From Hirudinaria manillensis (lineage: Eukaryota; Annelida; Clitellata; Hirudinida; Hirudinidae): DNA of 64,000 nucleotides. Numbering within the stretch: the first letter of the stretch is position 1; each line of letters starts with the position of its first letter. This document shows positions 62,927-64,000 of the stretch, piece by piece. The stretch spans positions 6,066,201-6,130,200 of the forward strand of contig CM067535.1 in NCBI GenBank assembly GCA_034509925.1. The letters run 5' to 3'. The notes beneath the pieces are model-generated. The model searched no databases. It saw only the letters and a program-made list of their open reading frames with translations, and had not been told where the DNA came from. A program made the translations under genes and the position numbers.

Positions 62927-63936
62927 TTACACATTGATGATGACTGAATGATTCTCAGATATTGAGCACTTTTTGGAATAGCTACTTGACTTTTTCCATG
63001 ATTCCAGAAGGGGCACTGTGTAGTACCAAGTGGCTTCCTCGTTAGCTTTGTTCGGCTCTAGATCTAGGGCCATTTTCTCAACTTCTGCTAGACCTTTTGT
63101 AGAACTCTCATACTTGATTGAGACTAATCTACGGTAGAAGTGTATGGCAAAGGCTATGAAAACAACAAGGACAGGAACTATAATGGCTGTCGATGCGATA
63201 TGAGCCGAATTGCTTAATTCATAGAATCGGACCCACACCAAGATAGCCATTTGAGCAAGGAAAAGCAGTATTCCAATACCAGTTGAAAATATCCAAGCCA
63301 ATTCAATATACCTGTAACAAATATGTAAGAGTTATGGTAACTTGAAGGATTGTTATTTGAGAAATCTTATTTTGTTAATTATTATTTGGGTTAAGAATTA
63401 GATTTGGATTTTGATTAAAATCACTGCTCCATCTGAAGATCTAAGTGTTTGCATTGTAATAGTTAATAGTCGATTGATGGTCGATTCGCAATAACCAATT
63501 TTTCGATGTTTCAAAAATTATTGTAGAAATGGATAATCTCACCAATGCAGGTGAGTGTGGGGTGAATCGCTGACGGTCCCGAAATTGTGTACATTACCGA
63601 CTGCTTCTATATGTGGAAGGATGCACGTACTGATCATTAGAGCTAGCAAGTGCACAGCAACTACCAGGGTGGTAATTACACTGAAACTGATCAGAAGAGC
63701 TTCGGAAGTTTGTGGTCCTAGTTCTATCTCTACCATGGCTACCTGCGTGTTCCGAAAACCGTTGGAATAATTGGTGCGTAACAGGTTACGAAAACCCTTA
63801 CCATGGCAAATCCAGATAGGAGCGCTGACGTCCTACTCGAAGCTTTCAATTTTGCTTTACCTAGAAGCAATCGCTTCCACAGTAATACGTTCAATTCTTT
63901 ATTATTTTTAAGCATATCATCTGAAACATTTGCCAT
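62927..63936 (-). CDS. ORAI: ORAI calcium-release-activated calcium channel
   Basis: Pore subunit of the store-operated plasma-membrane calcium channel, opened by STIM. Exons (minus) 63936-63802, 63742-63543, 63311-62927; 720 nt, 239 residues. The pore-lining first membrane helix is nearly identical to human ORAI1: [17 protein letters not shown] joined to VAMVE, with the selectivity-filter glutamate at residue 50 (human E106) and R35 (human R91). Next come [20 protein letters not shown] (TM2), [21 protein letters not shown] (TM3) and [21 protein letters not shown] (TM4), then a C-terminal helix with [12 protein letters not shown] that should bind STIM. The first extracellular loop is short and lacks the aspartates of ORAI1; the TM3-TM4 loop is also short. 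The start at 63936 (MANVSDDML) fits ORAI best; an in-frame ATG at 63996 at the window edge would add a hydrophobic leader, which is not expected in this family. Confidence 0.95.
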
Positions 63937-64000
63937 CGATAAAAGTCCACACCAACTCAAAAGATACAACCAAAATAAAAACAATGGTGACCACATTTTT

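Noticed and set aside
63937..63996. Extra N-terminal 20 residues of ORAI from the ATG at 63996
   Set aside because: They would form a signal-peptide-like leader that the family does not have. The downstream ATG at 63936 gives the expected N-terminus. The edge of the window prevents a final decision.
1..64000. CRISPR arrays, tRNA or rRNA genes, intact transposase or reverse transcriptase genes
   Set aside because: I looked for regular spaced repeats, tRNA B-box-like sequences and polymerase/transposase motifs on both strands and found none. Tandem arrays here have no unique spacers. A tRNA or covariance-model scan could still find something I missed by eye.

Overview
This window is nuclear DNA from a metazoan. 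It is AT-rich, has many spliceosomal introns with GT-AG borders, is full of ATT/GAT/ATAAT microsatellites, and carries animal-specific genes (ORAI, PICK1, a TCF-type ETS factor, a homeobox gene, a type II PKA regulatory subunit). Introns sit at well-conserved places in the proteins, so an invertebrate with a slowly evolving gene structure is likely. I cannot name the phylum from the sequence alone. No prokaryotic, viral or CRISPR content was seen, and no intact transposon protein was recognised.

Layout from left to right: (1) 3-7485 (+), 3' part of a sortilin gene, 16 exons, from the beta-propeller to the tail with a terminal acidic di-leucine signal. (2) 8640-10381 (-), the large exon of an ELK-like ETS factor, convergent with sortilin; its first coding exon is not located. 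(3) 15318-16600 (+), SLC35C1-like GDP-fucose transporter, 4 exons. (4) 17524-20129 (-), PICK1, 10 exons, 415 aa. (5) 20528-21389 (-), a divergent homeobox gene just upstream of PICK1. (6) 24445-47190 (-), PKA regulatory subunit type II, 14 small exons over 22.7 kb; its introns hold most of the microsatellites. (7) 49940-58270 (-), BRIP1/FANCJ DNA helicase, 24 exons, 834 aa. (8) 58646-62466 (+), ANKS3, 11 exons, 552 aa, head-to-head with BRIP1. (9) 62927-63936 (-), ORAI calcium channel, 3 exons, convergent with ANKS3.

I rebuilt each multi-exon gene by hand from splice sites, reading frame and protein-family knowledge. The exon lengths add up to whole codons in every complete model (PICK1 1248 nt, PKA-RII 1113 nt, BRIP1 2505 nt, ANKS3 1659 nt, ORAI 720 nt, sortilin 1821 nt within the window), which supports them strongly. 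The genes do not form one pathway, although several act in signalling and trafficking: PKA-RII and ORAI in cAMP and calcium signalling, ELK downstream of MAP kinase, PICK1 and sortilin in membrane-protein sorting, SLC35C1 in Golgi fucosylation.

No wholly new system stands out. The oddest items are a 126-bp GC-rich, fully open 42-codon block inserted inside an AT satellite in a PKA-RII intron (38671-38796), inverted 16-bp repeat arrays flanking sortilin exon 7, a chain of small ORFs joined by ATGA overlaps near 23.6-24.1 kb, a divergent homeodomain, and an ORAI whose first extracellular loop lacks the usual aspartates.
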